A DNA stretch of 64,000 bases from Sva-07 sp963829585 (GTDB lineage: Bacteria > Actinomycetota > Acidimicrobiia > Acidimicrobiales > Ilumatobacteraceae): the NCBI GenBank assembly GCA_963829585.1, contig CAWHJD010000005.1:186001-250000 (forward strand). Direction: 5' to 3'. Both the position numbers and the translations under genes were made by a program. Shown in pieces: positions 52,085 through 61,571 of this stretch. A model generated the notes under the pieces. It searched no databases, was not told where the DNA came from, and saw only the letters and a program-made list of their open reading frames with translations. Within the stretch, counting starts at the first letter, position 1; every line of letters starts with the position of its first letter.

Positions 52085-52996
52085 TCATTCCTTGACGGCA
52101 CCGGACGTGAGCCCGGAGACGATGTACCTCTGCAGGAACAGGAATACGAGCACGACAGGGATCGCCCCGATCAGCGAGCCGGCCGCGAACGGCCCCCACC
52201 GGTTGTCGAACCCGGTGTTGACATAGCCGGACAGGCCCACGGCGAGGGTCTTGTTGTCCTCGCTCAGGATGACGCTGGCGACCATGAACTCGGCCTGTGT
52301 GGTGATGAACGACAGCAGACCGATCACCGCCAGCACCGGTGTCGCCAGCGGGAGAATGATCTTGTAGAAGGTCTGGAAGTGGGTGCAACCGTCGATCATC
52401 GCTGCTTCATCGAGGGTGTGTGGGATGGTGTCGAAGAACCCCTTGATGAGATAGGTGTTCACTCCGAGTGCGCCACCGAGATAGATGAAGATCAGGCCCC
52501 ACGACGACCCCAACCCGATCGCCGGGAACAAGCCCTTGATCCGAGTCATGAACAGGAACAGCGCCACGATCGCCAGCAGGTTCGGGAACATCTGGATGAG
52601 CAGCAGTGAGAGCAACCCGACCCGGCGGCCCTTGAACCGCAGCCGGCTGAACGCGTACGACGCCAGTGCGCACATTGCGACCGTCAGCACCGCGGTGGTG
52701 ACGCCGATGAACATCGAGTTCGCGAACCAGTCCCAGAACGGAGGGTGGCCGGGCTCGGTCATGAGGGTCCGGAAGTTGTCGAGCGACGGATCCTTCGGGA
52801 TGAGGCTCTGTGAACTCAGGTTGCCGTCAGTGACGGCCGCCGAGACGACCCAGAACACGGGGAACAGCGCGAAGACGAGCGCGATCCAGGCCACGACGTG
52901 GCGCCATCCGGTGGTGCGGAATACCTTGCCCATCGATGGGCGGTTGACCTCGAAGGCCGGTGCCTCGGGCTCGTACGCCTGGGTCACGGCGTTCAT
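52085..52996 (-). CDS. malG: Maltose-type ABC transporter permease MalG
   Basis: A 303-residue permease with six membrane helices. The EAA loop that docks the ATPase reads LDEAAMIDGCTHFQTFYKI, and the C-terminus is SGLTSGAVKE as in MalG. It pairs with MalF to import maltose or maltodextrins. The ATG overlaps the malF stop by ATGA. No ATPase gene follows; the MsmK-type ATPase at 57.4 kb probably serves this complex. Confidence 0.92.
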   Translation of the reverse strand: MNAVTQAYEPEAPAFEVNRPSMGKVFRTTGWRHVVAWIALVFALFPVFWVVSAAVTDGNLSSQSLIPKDPSLDNFRTLMTEPGHPPFWDWFANSMFIGVTTAVLTVAMCALASYAFSRLRFKGRRVGLLSLLLIQMFPNLLAIVALFLFMTRIKGLFPAIGLGSSWGLIFIYLGGALGVNTYLIKGFFDTIPHTLDEAAMIDGCTHFQTFYKIILPLATPVLAVIGLLSFITTQAEFMVASVILSEDNKTLAVGLSGYVNTGFDNRWGPFAAGSLIGAIPVVLVFLFLQRYIVSGLTSGAVKE

Positions 52997-54676
52997 CGCA
53001 TCTCCTCGAGTGAGCGGGTCGCACGGAAACTGACGGCGGAGATCGTGGCGACGATCATGAAGATCACGAGCGACACCGCAGCGGCGAAGCCGTAATCGAC
53101 ACCGCCGCCACTGGCGAACGCGATCTTGTAGACGTACGAGATCAGGATGTCGGTCCGGCCGGCGTCACTGCCCGGGACCGGCGGACGGCCCTCGGTCAGC
53201 AGGTAGATGATGTTGAAGTTGTTGAAGTTGAACGCGAAACTTGCGATGAGCAGCGGTCCGACGGCGACGAGCAGGAGCGGGAACGTGATGAGGCGGAACG
53301 CCTTGAACCCGCCGGCGCCGTCGACGTTGGCGGCCTCGGTGAGGTCGGTCGGGATGCTCTGCAGCGCGCCGGTGCACACCAGGAACATGTACGGGAAGCC
53401 GAGCCAGGTGTTGACGAGCAGGATCGAGAAGTAGGGCAGCCACTGGCCGTCGAGCCACGGCAGGTTCGTGCCGAACCAGCGGTTGATCACGCCGAACTGC
53501 TGGTTGAGCATGCCGCGCCAGACGAGCGCGGTCATGAAGCTCGGGATGGCATACGGGATGATGATGAGGCTGCGGTACCAGCGTCGGCCGAACATCCGCT
53601 CGTCGTTGAAGACGATGGCGAGCAACAGTCCGAGACCGAACGAGAGCGCAACCGAGAACAGTGAGAACAGGATCGTCCAGAGCAGGACGCGGACGAAGAC
53701 GCTGCGGGTCTGGTCGTCGTTGACGATGCGTTCGTAGTTCTCGGTCCCGATGTTCGCTCGCCAGCCCGGCACGAGCGCGCTGCCGTTGTCGTCGACGAAG
53801 TTGCCGTCCACGACCGTGTAGGTGGTGCCGGTCGTCGAGTCGTAGATCGTGTCGGTCTCGGGGTCGTACGTGCGCGTCTGCGTCTTCGCGACGGCGGCGC
53901 CGAACCCGTCGTTGGTGATGTCGCCCGACGGCGCCGGTACGACCAAGGCGTTGACGTCGGCGACCCGGTCGTTCGCTGCGCCGGTGTTGAGCGCGACGTA
54001 CCCCTCGATGGTCTCGCGTCGGCCGTCGGCGATGATCTCCGAGTCGTCGATCGGCGTGAGCCCGTCGGACGTCCCGAGGAACCGTTGGCCATCAGGGTCG
54101 GTGAGCAGGAAGACGATCTCACCCTGCGCGTCGCCTTCGGCGAGGATCTGCAGGTCGTAGCGGATCGAGTCGCCGCTCGCGCTGGTGGAGTTGGTCTCGA
54201 TGCGTTCGATCGCGGTCTGCTTGTCGATGTTGTTGCCGGTTCCGAAGTTCGTCGTCGAGACGTAGATCAGGTAGAAGATCGGATACACCGCGAAGACGAG
54301 CAGGAACATCGTGCCCGGCAGGAGGTACTTCGCCGGGATGAACCGGTGCTTGGCGATGTAGACCACGTCGATCACGATCAGCGCGATGATCGAGGAGATG
54401 GCGAGCCAGTAGTCGGGCTTCGCGAACATCGTCGGGCAGTGCCGCCAGGACGACGGCGTTCAAGAGTCCGAGCAGGACGTACTTGGCGATCAACCCGGCC
54501 GATGCGCCGTAGCGCGGTCCGGTGGGTTTCGACAGCGGCGGCATCATCGAGGCGAGGCCGCCGCCCTCCGACGCGATCGTTGCGCCGTTCGTACCGTTGG
54601 TGGTGGCGGTGCCGGCCCGGGAGGAGGCAGTCCCACGTTCGTGGGCCCCCTCCTCCCGGGAATCGGCGGTGTTCAT
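52993..54676 (-). CDS. malF: Maltose-type ABC transporter permease MalF with periplasmic domain, frameshifted near 54435
   Basis: From ATG 54676 the first frame gives a polar N-terminus and the first hydrophobic segment (AKYVLLGLLNAVVLAALP). One surplus base in the CCC run near 54434 shifts the sense to FAKPDYWLAISSIIALIVI and the rest of the protein. A large extracytoplasmic P2-like loop of about 180 residues follows the helix PGTMFLLVFAVYPIFYL, as in enterobacterial MalF; the EAA loop is LTEAANVDGAGGFKAFRLI. The total is about 560 residues. A strong hairpin lies within the first codons, so the true start may be ATG 54547 (MMPPLSKPTG). Confidence 0.85.
54616..54660. promoter_or_regulatory. 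Strong hairpin between malE and malF
   Basis: 12-bp arms CCCGGGAGGAGG and CCTCCTCCCGGG with an inner CCCAC-GTTC-GTGGG stem. It lies 24 bases past the malE stop. Such hairpins often stabilise or partly terminate the binding-protein message, keeping permease levels lower. It overlaps the first codons of malF as annotated, which argues for a later malF start. Confidence 0.6.
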
Positions 54677-54683
54677 CTGATGA

Positions 54684-56027
54684 TCAGCCTTCGGCGATCT
54701 TCTCGCGGATCTGGGCCGCAGCGTCGGTGAACGCTTGAACCGGATCGGTGCCGGTGAAGATCAACGAGTAGGCGTCGGTCCAGCTCTCCCACACCGCCGA
54801 CATCTCGGGGATGGCAGGAAGCGGGGTGCCCTGCTGACCGGCAGCGCCGAAGCCCTGGATGATCGGGTCGGACGACACCTGGTCGTAGGCGCTGAGCATG
54901 GCCGGTGGGCGACCGCCGGCCTCGAACAGTGCAAGCTGCACTTCCTCGGTGCCGAGATAGTCGACCATGAATGTCGTGGCGAGGTCGGGGTTCTCGCTGA
55001 ACGCCGACTGCATGAAGCCCTGGACGCCGACGAAGACCTGCGGCGTGCCACCGGCGACGGGCGGAATCGGCTCGACGACGAAGTTGATACCTGCGTCGGT
55101 GAAGTCACCGACGTTCCACGGTCCGGTGATCGCGAACGGCGACTTGCCGGTCGAGAACGCCTCTTTCATGATGTCCTGGCTGACGTCCTTGGAGATGAGC
55201 CCCTCGTTGCTCCAGTCGGCGAACTTCTGCGCCGCGGCGAGGCCGCCGGGGGAGTCGATGCCGACATCGTCGGCGTTGTAGGTGCCGTCCTGCGTTCTCG
55301 CCGAAGACGTAGCCGCCGATGCGCGCTGAACAGCGGGTAGTTGTGGTACGGGTCGGCCGGGTCCTGCTGGATGCCGAGCGGCACGTCGACGGTGCCGTCG
55401 GCCTGCAGTGCGAGCGCCGTTGCCTCGAGGTCTTCGAACGTGGCCGGGGCCACGGGCACCAGGTCGGTGTTGCGGATCAGGGCGATGTTCTCGATGGCGT
55501 ACGGCACGCCGTAGAGGGCGCCGTCGTAGGTGAACGCCTCGATGGCGACGGGGGCGTAGAGGTCGGCGTCGGCGCCGAGGTCGATCGGCGCGACGACGCC
55601 GTTCGAGACGAATTCACCCAGCCAGTCGTGCGCGCCGGTGACGATGTCGGGGCCTTCCCCCGCAGGAGCGGCGATCGAGAACTGAGAGCGGATCTCGTCG
55701 TTCGGGATCTCGACGACCTCGACGGTGATGCCTTCGGCTGCCGCGAACTCGTCGGCGATCGGCTCGAGCACCGGATGCTCGGGTCTCGTCGGCCCAGATG
55801 ACGAGGTCGGCGTCGCCGCGGGCAGGAGCCTGGTACTCGGTGGTCTCGGTGGTGGCCTCGGTGCCGGTCGGCGCCTCGGTCGTCTCGGGTGCCTCCGTCG
55901 ATTCGGTGGCTTGGGTGGCCTCGGTGGCGGTGGTGTCGCCGGTCGAGGAATCTTCGTCGCTGCCACACGCGGCGCCCACCAGGGCGGCCACGGCGGCGAA
56001 GGCGATCAAGCGGCGTGATGCGCGCAT
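54684..56027 (-). CDS. malE: Maltose-type ABC substrate-binding lipoprotein MalE, three frameshifts
   Basis: ATG 56027 opens a lipoprotein signal (MRASRRLIAFAAVAAL, lipobox VGAAC), a Thr/Glu-rich linker and the binding-protein start DADLVIWADETRA. At about 55775 one surplus base moves the sense to PVLEPIADEFAAAEGITVEV. Two closely spaced indels (about 55318 and 55298) surround IGGYVFGEN, after which QDGTYNADDVGIDSPGGLAA continues to the end. Restored, the protein has about 445 residues and typical MalE text (FMQSAFSENPDLATTFMVDYL). It captures maltose or maltodextrin outside the membrane. Its promoter faces the LacI gene, its likely regulator. Confidence 0.83.
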
Positions 56028-56208
56028 GGTGTCTCCCCCTCAGGAGGTTGGATCGTCGGCAGGTGCCGTCGAATCGGTGGTTTGGGATGTTCGTGGTCGT
56101 TCCGCTCGGCCGAGAACGGGTCGTGATGACCCGCTGTGTCCGTTCAGTCTTCACCTCGGACGAGTGGTGTGCAACCGAACTCCACACTACGGAAGTCGCT
56201 GGGTGGGT

Positions 56209-56243
56209 GCAAGATTCTTGCGTGATTTCTTCCTTTTCTTGCG
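56209..56243. promoter_or_regulatory. Probable LacI-family operator in the malE/lacI divergent region
   Basis: GCAAG-ATT-CTTGC is an inverted repeat at 56209-56221, and a second TTCTTGCG half-site lies at 56236-56243, in an unusually T-rich stretch ending 22 bases before the regulator ATG. Position and CTTGC half-sites resemble actinobacterial maltose-regulator operators. Confidence 0.5.
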
Positions 56244-56265
56244 ACGCTCGCGTACAGTCGCGCCC

Positions 56266-57294
56266 ATGCGGATCCGACTGCGCGACGTGTCTGCGCTCGC
56301 GGGGGTCAGCGAGGCCACCGTGAGCCGGGTGATGAACGGCAGGTCAGGCGTCAGCGCGTCCACACGCGAGCGTGTCGTTCGGGTGCTCGCCGAACTCGGC
56401 TACGCACCCGACGCACTGCATCCCACACCGCGGGCGGGCGTCGTCGGCCTGATCGTTCCGGAGCTCGACAATCCGATCTTCCCCAAGTTCGTACAGACCG
56501 CGGAGGCGCGACTGTTGTCGAGCGGGTACCTCAGCGTGCTGTGCTGTGCAACTCGAGCCGGGCCGAGCGAGGACGAGTACCTCGAGTCGCTCGTCGACCA
56601 TCGCGTTGCCGGCGTGATGGTGGTGTCCGGACGCCATGCCGACGTCCGGGCGGACCACACCGTCTACGACGAGATCACCGGCCGCGGCATCGGCCTGGTG
56701 ACGGTGAACGGCTCGATGGATGCATCAGGGATCCCGAGCGTGTCGACCGACGATCGTGGTGCCACCATCACGGCGTACCGACATCTGCACGCGCTCGGCC
56801 ACGACCGGATCGGGCTGCTGATCGGGCCGCGCTGCTACACGCCCGTTCTCCGCAAGATCGACGGTTTCCGGGCAGCAGCGACATCGGCAGGTGTCGATGT
56901 CACCGACGAACTGGTCGCCGAGACGATCTTCAGCCTCGATGGAGGTTTCACCGGGGCGCAGCGCCTGTATGACGCTGGTGTCACCGGCGTCGTCGCGGCG
57001 AGCGACATGATGGCCCTCGGTGCGATCAGGGCCGCTCGGGAGCGGGGGCTCGAGGTGCCGCAGGACGTGTCGGTGGTCGGTTTCGACGACACCGTGCTGA
57101 TGCGTTTCACCGATCCGCCGTTGACCACGGTGCATCAGCCGGTCACGCGCATCGTCGACTACGCCGTCGATGTCCTGCTGGCTCAGATCCAGGGGCAGCC
57201 GTACGACCGGGGTGAGCGCATTCTTCCCGGAGAGTTGATCGTGCGGGCGACGACCGCACCGGCCCACGCGCTCGGTCGCGTGCCGATCGACTAG
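56266..57294 (+). CDS. LacI family transcriptional regulator
   Basis: A 342-residue regulator from ATG 56266 (MRIRLRDVSALAGVSEATVS). The N-terminal HTH and hinge (VSRVMNGRSGVSASTRERVV, LAELGYAPDAL) are followed by a periplasmic-binding-protein-like sensor domain with VVAASDMMALGAIRAARERG and VPQDVSVVGFDDTVLMRF. It is divergent from malE and upstream of the msmK-type ATPase, so it probably represses both sugar uptake systems until sugar appears. The inducer is unknown. Confidence 0.93.
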   Translation: MRIRLRDVSALAGVSEATVSRVMNGRSGVSASTRERVVRVLAELGYAPDALHPTPRAGVVGLIVPELDNPIFPKFVQTAEARLLSSGYLSVLCCATRAGPSEDEYLESLVDHRVAGVMVVSGRHADVRADHTVYDEITGRGIGLVTVNGSMDASGIPSVSTDDRGATITAYRHLHALGHDRIGLLIGPRCYTPVLRKIDGFRAAATSAGVDVTDELVAETIFSLDGGFTGAQRLYDAGVTGVVAASDMMALGAIRAARERGLEVPQDVSVVGFDDTVLMRFTDPPLTTVHQPVTRIVDYAVDVLLAQIQGQPYDRGERILPGELIVRATTAPAHALGRVPID

Positions 57295-57366
57295 GTTCTC
57301 GATCTGTCGGTCGGAGGGGGTCCCAGGCGGACATCGACGAGTGGAACACCAGAGGGAGAACTCAAC

Positions 57367-58552
57367 ATGGCGACAGTGCAACTCGAGAACATCAACAAGG
57401 TGTACGAGAACGGTTTCCACGCGATCCACGATCTGAATCTCGAGATCGCCGACAAGGAGTTCCTCGTTCTCGTCGGCCCGTCGGGTTGCGGCAAGTCCAC
57501 GGCACTGCGGATGATCGCCGGTCTCGAAACGATCTCGGGTGGCACGATGCGCATCGGCGACCGGGTCGTCAACGAGGTCGAACCCAAGGACCGCGACATC
57601 GCCATGGTGTTCCAGAACTACGCGCTGTACCCGCACATGTCCGTGTACGACAACATCGGCTTCGCGCTCAAGCTGGCGAAGGTTCCGAAGGAGGAGATCG
57701 ACACGCGTGTCCGCAAGGCCGCGGCGATCCTCGAACTCGAGGACAACCTCAACCGCAAGCCGGGCCAGCTGTCGGGTGGCCAGCGCCAACGTGTGGCGAT
57801 GGGCCGGGCGATCGTCCGCCAGCCGGCCGCCTTCCTCATGGACGAGCCGCTGTCGAACCTCGACGCCAAACTCCGCGTCCAGATGCGCGCCGAGATCGCC
57901 TCGCTGCAGCGGGAGTTGGCCGTGACGACCGTGTACGTCACCCACGACCAGATCGAGGCGATGACCATGGGTGATCGTGTCGCGGTCCTGAAGGACGGCT
58001 ACCTCCAACAGGTCGACACGCCCCAGAACCTCTACGACCATCCGGTCAACGTGTTCGTCGCCGCGTTCATCGGCTCGCCGTCGATGAACCTGTTCGAAGC
58101 CGACGTTCGCCTGTCCGGTGACGCCGGCACTGTCACGCTCGGATCGCATGTGCTCGGCCTCGACCCCGAGTGCCTCGTCAAGCACCCCAAACTGCGCGCG
58201 CTACGACGGCGAGCGCGTCATCGTGGGCATCCGCCCCGAGGACTACGAGGACGCGGCGCTCGCCCCGCAGGTCCCCGAGTCGCAGCGGATCACGTCGACG
58301 ATCTCGCTCGTGGAGGCTCTGGGCTCCGAACTCATGGCGCACTTCCGGCTCGATGCCACCACGGTCGACTCGGGAGATCCCGACGCCGTCGAGGAGAAGG
58401 CGGGCGTCGACACGGCGAACGCCGTCGGCCGGTTCAGCCCGCGGTCAGGGGCCCGCATCGGCCAGCAGGTCGAGATCGCCATCTCCACCGAGAACATGCA
58501 CTTCTTCGACATCCACACCCGCGAGAGCATCGAGGGCAACCATCTCGCCTGA
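57367..58552 (+). CDS. msmK: MsmK/MalK-type sugar ABC transporter ATPase, frameshifted near 58198
   Basis: The start has Walker A GPSGCGKSTALRMIAG, signature LSGGQRQRVAMGRAI, Walker B AFLMDEPLSNLDAKL and the H-loop YVTHDQIEAMTMGDR. The C-terminal regulatory domain of the MalK class begins at GSPSMNLFEADV. After VKHPKLRA the sense moves one frame, giving YDGERVIVGIRPEDYEDAAL to the stop at 58552; a surplus C in GCGCGCGC explains it. The restored protein has about 394 residues. It is the only such ATPase here and lies between two permease sets that lack one, so it likely energises both. Confidence 0.88.
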
Positions 58553-58581
58553 GACCCGGACCGCCTGAGCCCGGCTCGCGG

Positions 58582-59676
58582 TCAAGGGGTCCAGCGCGGC
58601 TTGAGCGGTGCGTGGTCGAGTCGGGGCAGCACGTACTCGGCCACGAGGTCGCACTCGGCGATGTGGGGGTACCCGGACAGGATGAATGCTCCGATGCCGG
58701 CGTCCTGGTACGCCCGGATCTTCGCCACCACCTGATCGGGATCGCCGACGATCGCCGCGCCGGCACCGCTGCGGGCGCGTCCCACTCCGGTCCAGAGTGC
58801 CTCCTCGACGAACCCGTCGTCGCGGGCCGCCTCGCGCAGGGACGCCTGACGCTGCACGCCGACCGACGCGGCGTCGAGTGACTTGTTCCGGATCGCCTCA
58901 CCGGTGTCCGCGTCGAGACGGGAGACGAGTCGTTCGGCCGCAGCACGAGCTTCGGCCTCGGTCTCGCGCACGATCATGTGGGCGCGGAGTCCGTAGACGA
59001 GCGAGCGGTCGTAGCGATCGCTCGCCAGCGCGGTCATCTCGTCGACGGTCGCGGCGACCGCCGACACGGTGTCGGGCCAGGTCAGGAAGACGTCGGCCTC
59101 TGCGGCCGCGACGTCCTTCGCCGCGGGGGAGAAGCCGCCGAAGTACATCGGCGGGCACATGCCGTTGACGGTCGTGGCACGCGGCGGGTCGAGCTCGAGG
59201 TCGACGAACTCGCCGTGGAAGTCGATCGGTCGCCCGTTCAGCAGCTGGCGCAGGACCTGCATCCACTCGCGGGTGCGCTGGTAGCGGGGGGAGGACTCGA
59301 GCTCCTCGCCGGGGATGTCGGACGAGATGATGTTGATGCACAGCCGCCCGTGCGCGAACTGGTCGATCGAGGCGAGTTGGCGGGCCAGCTGCGGCAGCCA
59401 CATCTCGCCCATCCGCACGGCGAGCAGCAGGTTGATGCGTTCGGTGTGCGTGGCGATGGCGGCGGCGAAGGCCGTCGAATCGATCCCGAGCGTGTAGCCC
59501 GACGGCAGGAGCACGTTGTCGAAGCCGTTGCGGTCGGCGGTCGCGACGATGTCGGAGCAGTGCTCCCACGAACTTGCCAGCGCGGGATCGGGGACGCCGA
59601 GGAACTCGTAGTCGTCGTCGCACAGCGCACTGAACCAGGAGATCTCGGGGACGTCGGGTTGCTCGATGGCGCTCAT
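58582..59676 (-). CDS. LLM class flavin-dependent oxidoreductase (SsuD-like)
   Basis: A 364-residue luciferase-like monooxygenase from ATG 59676, overlapping the aldo/keto reductase stop by ATGA. Text such as DNVLLPSGYTLGIDSTAF, INLLLAVRMGEMWLPQLARQ and ASIDQFAHGRLCINIIS fits the FMN-dependent alkanesulfonate monooxygenase type; some relatives use F420. The substrate is unknown. It is the last gene of the second sugar-transport operon, an unusual place, and converges on the ATPase gene across 29 bases. Confidence 0.87.
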   Translation of the reverse strand: MSAIEQPDVPEISWFSALCDDDYEFLGVPDPALASSWEHCSDIVATADRNGFDNVLLPSGYTLGIDSTAFAAAIATHTERINLLLAVRMGEMWLPQLARQLASIDQFAHGRLCINIISSDIPGEELESSPRYQRTREWMQVLRQLLNGRPIDFHGEFVDLELDPPRATTVNGMCPPMYFGGFSPAAKDVAAAEADVFLTWPDTVSAVAATVDEMTALASDRYDRSLVYGLRAHMIVRETEAEARAAAERLVSRLDADTGEAIRNKSLDAASVGVQRQASLREAARDDGFVEEALWTGVGRARSGAGAAIVGDPDQVVAKIRAYQDAGIGAFILSGYPHIAECDLVAEYVLPRLDHAPLKPRWTP

Positions 59677-60600
59677 GGCAGCGGAACTCCTTCGGAGGCT
59701 TGGACGATTTCGTAGACGTCGTGGCGGGACAGCTCCACACCGAGCGCGTCGGTGGCCGAACGAAGGCGATCGGCGTTCTGCGATCCGATGATCGCGACGG
59801 GAGCCGCAGGGTGGGCGAGCACGAACGCAATGGCGATCTGGCTGCGATCGACACCTTCGCGATCGGCGAGTCGGTCGAGCACCTCGACGAGTTCCGGCCG
59901 CAGTCCGTCGCCGGTGGCCAGGCGTCCACCGGCGAGGGGGCTCCAGGCGAGCGGCAGCGGTCCCGGTTCGCATGCAGTCGTCGAACGTGCCGTCGCGCAG
60001 CGGGTCGAGATGGACGGCGGAGTACTCGGGCTGGTTCGTCGCGATCGGGAAGGGCAGATGGGCAGCCAGCGCGGCGACCTGCGCCGGCGTGTGGTTGGAG
60101 ACGCCGACTTCGCGGATCTTCCCTTCGTCGCGCAGGGCCGTGAGGGTCGCGGCAACGTCGGCCGGATGGGCGAACAGGTCGGGTCGATGGATCTGATAGA
60201 GATCGATCACGTCGGTGTGCAGACGTCGCAGCGACGCTTCACAGGCGCTGCGCAGGTACGCCGGTGACGAGTCGTAGGGGAGCGGGGGGATGATGCCCCC
60301 CTTGGTCGCGAGCACCATGCGGTCACGCAGGCCGGGTGATGCGGCCAGCACCGACCCGAGGATCTCCTCGACCGCGCCGAACCCGGTGCCGCCCCAGTCG
60401 AAGCCGTACACGTCGGCGTTGTCGACGAGGTTCATGCCTGCGTCGAGCGCAGTCTCGAGCAACGCCTGAGCGGCTGCGACGTCGTCGTTCGTGAATCGCC
60501 ACAGACCGAACGCGAGCGGCCCCACCTCTCCGAGCGAGGCGAGTTGGCGGCGATGTGTTCGAACGATGTTCACGGCCGAATCCGATGCGTGTCCGGTCAC
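59673..60600 (-). CDS. Aldo/keto reductase, frameshifted near 59955
   Basis: GTG 60600 overlaps the upstream permease stop by GTGA; GTG 60573 is an alternative. The catalytic tetrad is visible: Asp and Tyr in NLVDNADVYGFDW, Lys in VLATKGGIIPP, His in LYQIHRPDLF. After FDDCMRTGTA the sense moves to the next frame (PLAWSPLAGGRLATGDGLRP) and runs to the stop at 59673; one surplus base in GCTGCCGCTC explains it. About 308 residues. It probably reduces a sugar or ketone with NADPH. Its place after two sugar permeases suggests a role with the imported substrate. Confidence 0.83.
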
Positions 60601-61568
60601 CCCTTGACCGAGCCGGCGAGTAGACCGCGCACGAAGTAGCGCTGCAGGGCGAAGAAGACGACGAGTGGGATGAACGCCTGCACGAACGCGCCCGCAGGCA
60701 GGATGTACTCGTTTCGTCCGAAGTCGCCGGCCAGGTTGGCGATGAGGATCGTCGTGGGCTGCTGGCTGGCGTTGGCGCCGATCATCGTGTTGGCGATCAG
60801 GTAGTCGTTCCAGGTCCAGAGGAACTGGAAGATGGCGAAGGCCGCCAGGACCGGGATCGACAGCGGCAGCACGAGTCGCCAGAAGATCGTGAAGTGATCC
60901 GCGCCGTCGATGCGTGCCGCCTCGAAGAGATCCTTGGGGAGCGAACTGATGTAGTTGTGCAGGAGGAAGATCGCGAACGGCATCGCGAAACCGGTGTGGG
61001 TCAGCCAGGCCGACGTCGTCGTGCCCGCCAGACCGAAATCGGGGATCAGGACGACGGTCTTGTCGAGCAGTGGCAGGGTGACGCTCGCTCCGCCGACGAA
61101 CATCTGCAGCAACGGGATGAGCGCGACCTGCAACGGGATCGCGAGCAGAGCCACCGTGGCGATGAACAGGGTCTTGCGGCCGCGGAACGGGATCCAGGCG
61201 AATCCGTAGGCCGCGAAGGCGGCGATGGCGATCGGGATGATCGTGGCCGGGATGGCGATGGCCGCCGAGTTCAGCAACGACCTGCCGAGACCTGCTCGAG
61301 CGCTGAAGATCGTGTCGTAGTTGTCGATCGTCAACTCGTCCGGCCTCACCTTCCACCAACCGGTGGCGCGCTGTGCATCGCGGCTGCGGAACGAGTTGAT
61401 GAACAACCCGAGCGTCGGGATGCTCCAGACCACGACGATGAGCCAGAGCACACCGGTCGGGATGCGTCGCAGGAATCCGTACATCCGGTCGATCACGCCG
61501 TTGGAGCGCCCGTCGGCCGAGGGCGCCGGGCGACCGGAGCCCGTGAGGGTCGTCGTGGTGGAACTCAT
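60597..61568 (-). CDS. Carbohydrate ABC transporter permease (MalG/AglG type)
   Basis: A 323-residue, six-helix permease. The EAA loop reads LFEAARIDGADHFTIFWRLVL, and the C-terminus RGLLAGSVKG is like MalG. A Ser/Thr-rich N-terminus precedes the first helix (VLWLIVVVWSIPTLGLFI). With the large MalF-type partner just upstream (3 bases) and a binding protein beyond it, it forms the second sugar importer. Similarity to alpha-glucoside permeases is likely, but substrate is unproven. Confidence 0.92.
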   Translation of the reverse strand: MSSTTTTLTGSGRPAPSADGRSNGVIDRMYGFLRRIPTGVLWLIVVVWSIPTLGLFINSFRSRDAQRATGWWKVRPDELTIDNYDTIFSARAGLGRSLLNSAAIAIPATIIPIAIAAFAAYGFAWIPFRGRKTLFIATVALLAIPLQVALIPLLQMFVGGASVTLPLLDKTVVLIPDFGLAGTTTSAWLTHTGFAMPFAIFLLHNYISSLPKDLFEAARIDGADHFTIFWRLVLPLSIPVLAAFAIFQFLWTWNDYLIANTMIGANASQQPTTILIANLAGDFGRNEYILPAGAFVQAFIPLVVFFALQRYFVRGLLAGSVKG

Positions 61569-61571
61569 CGT

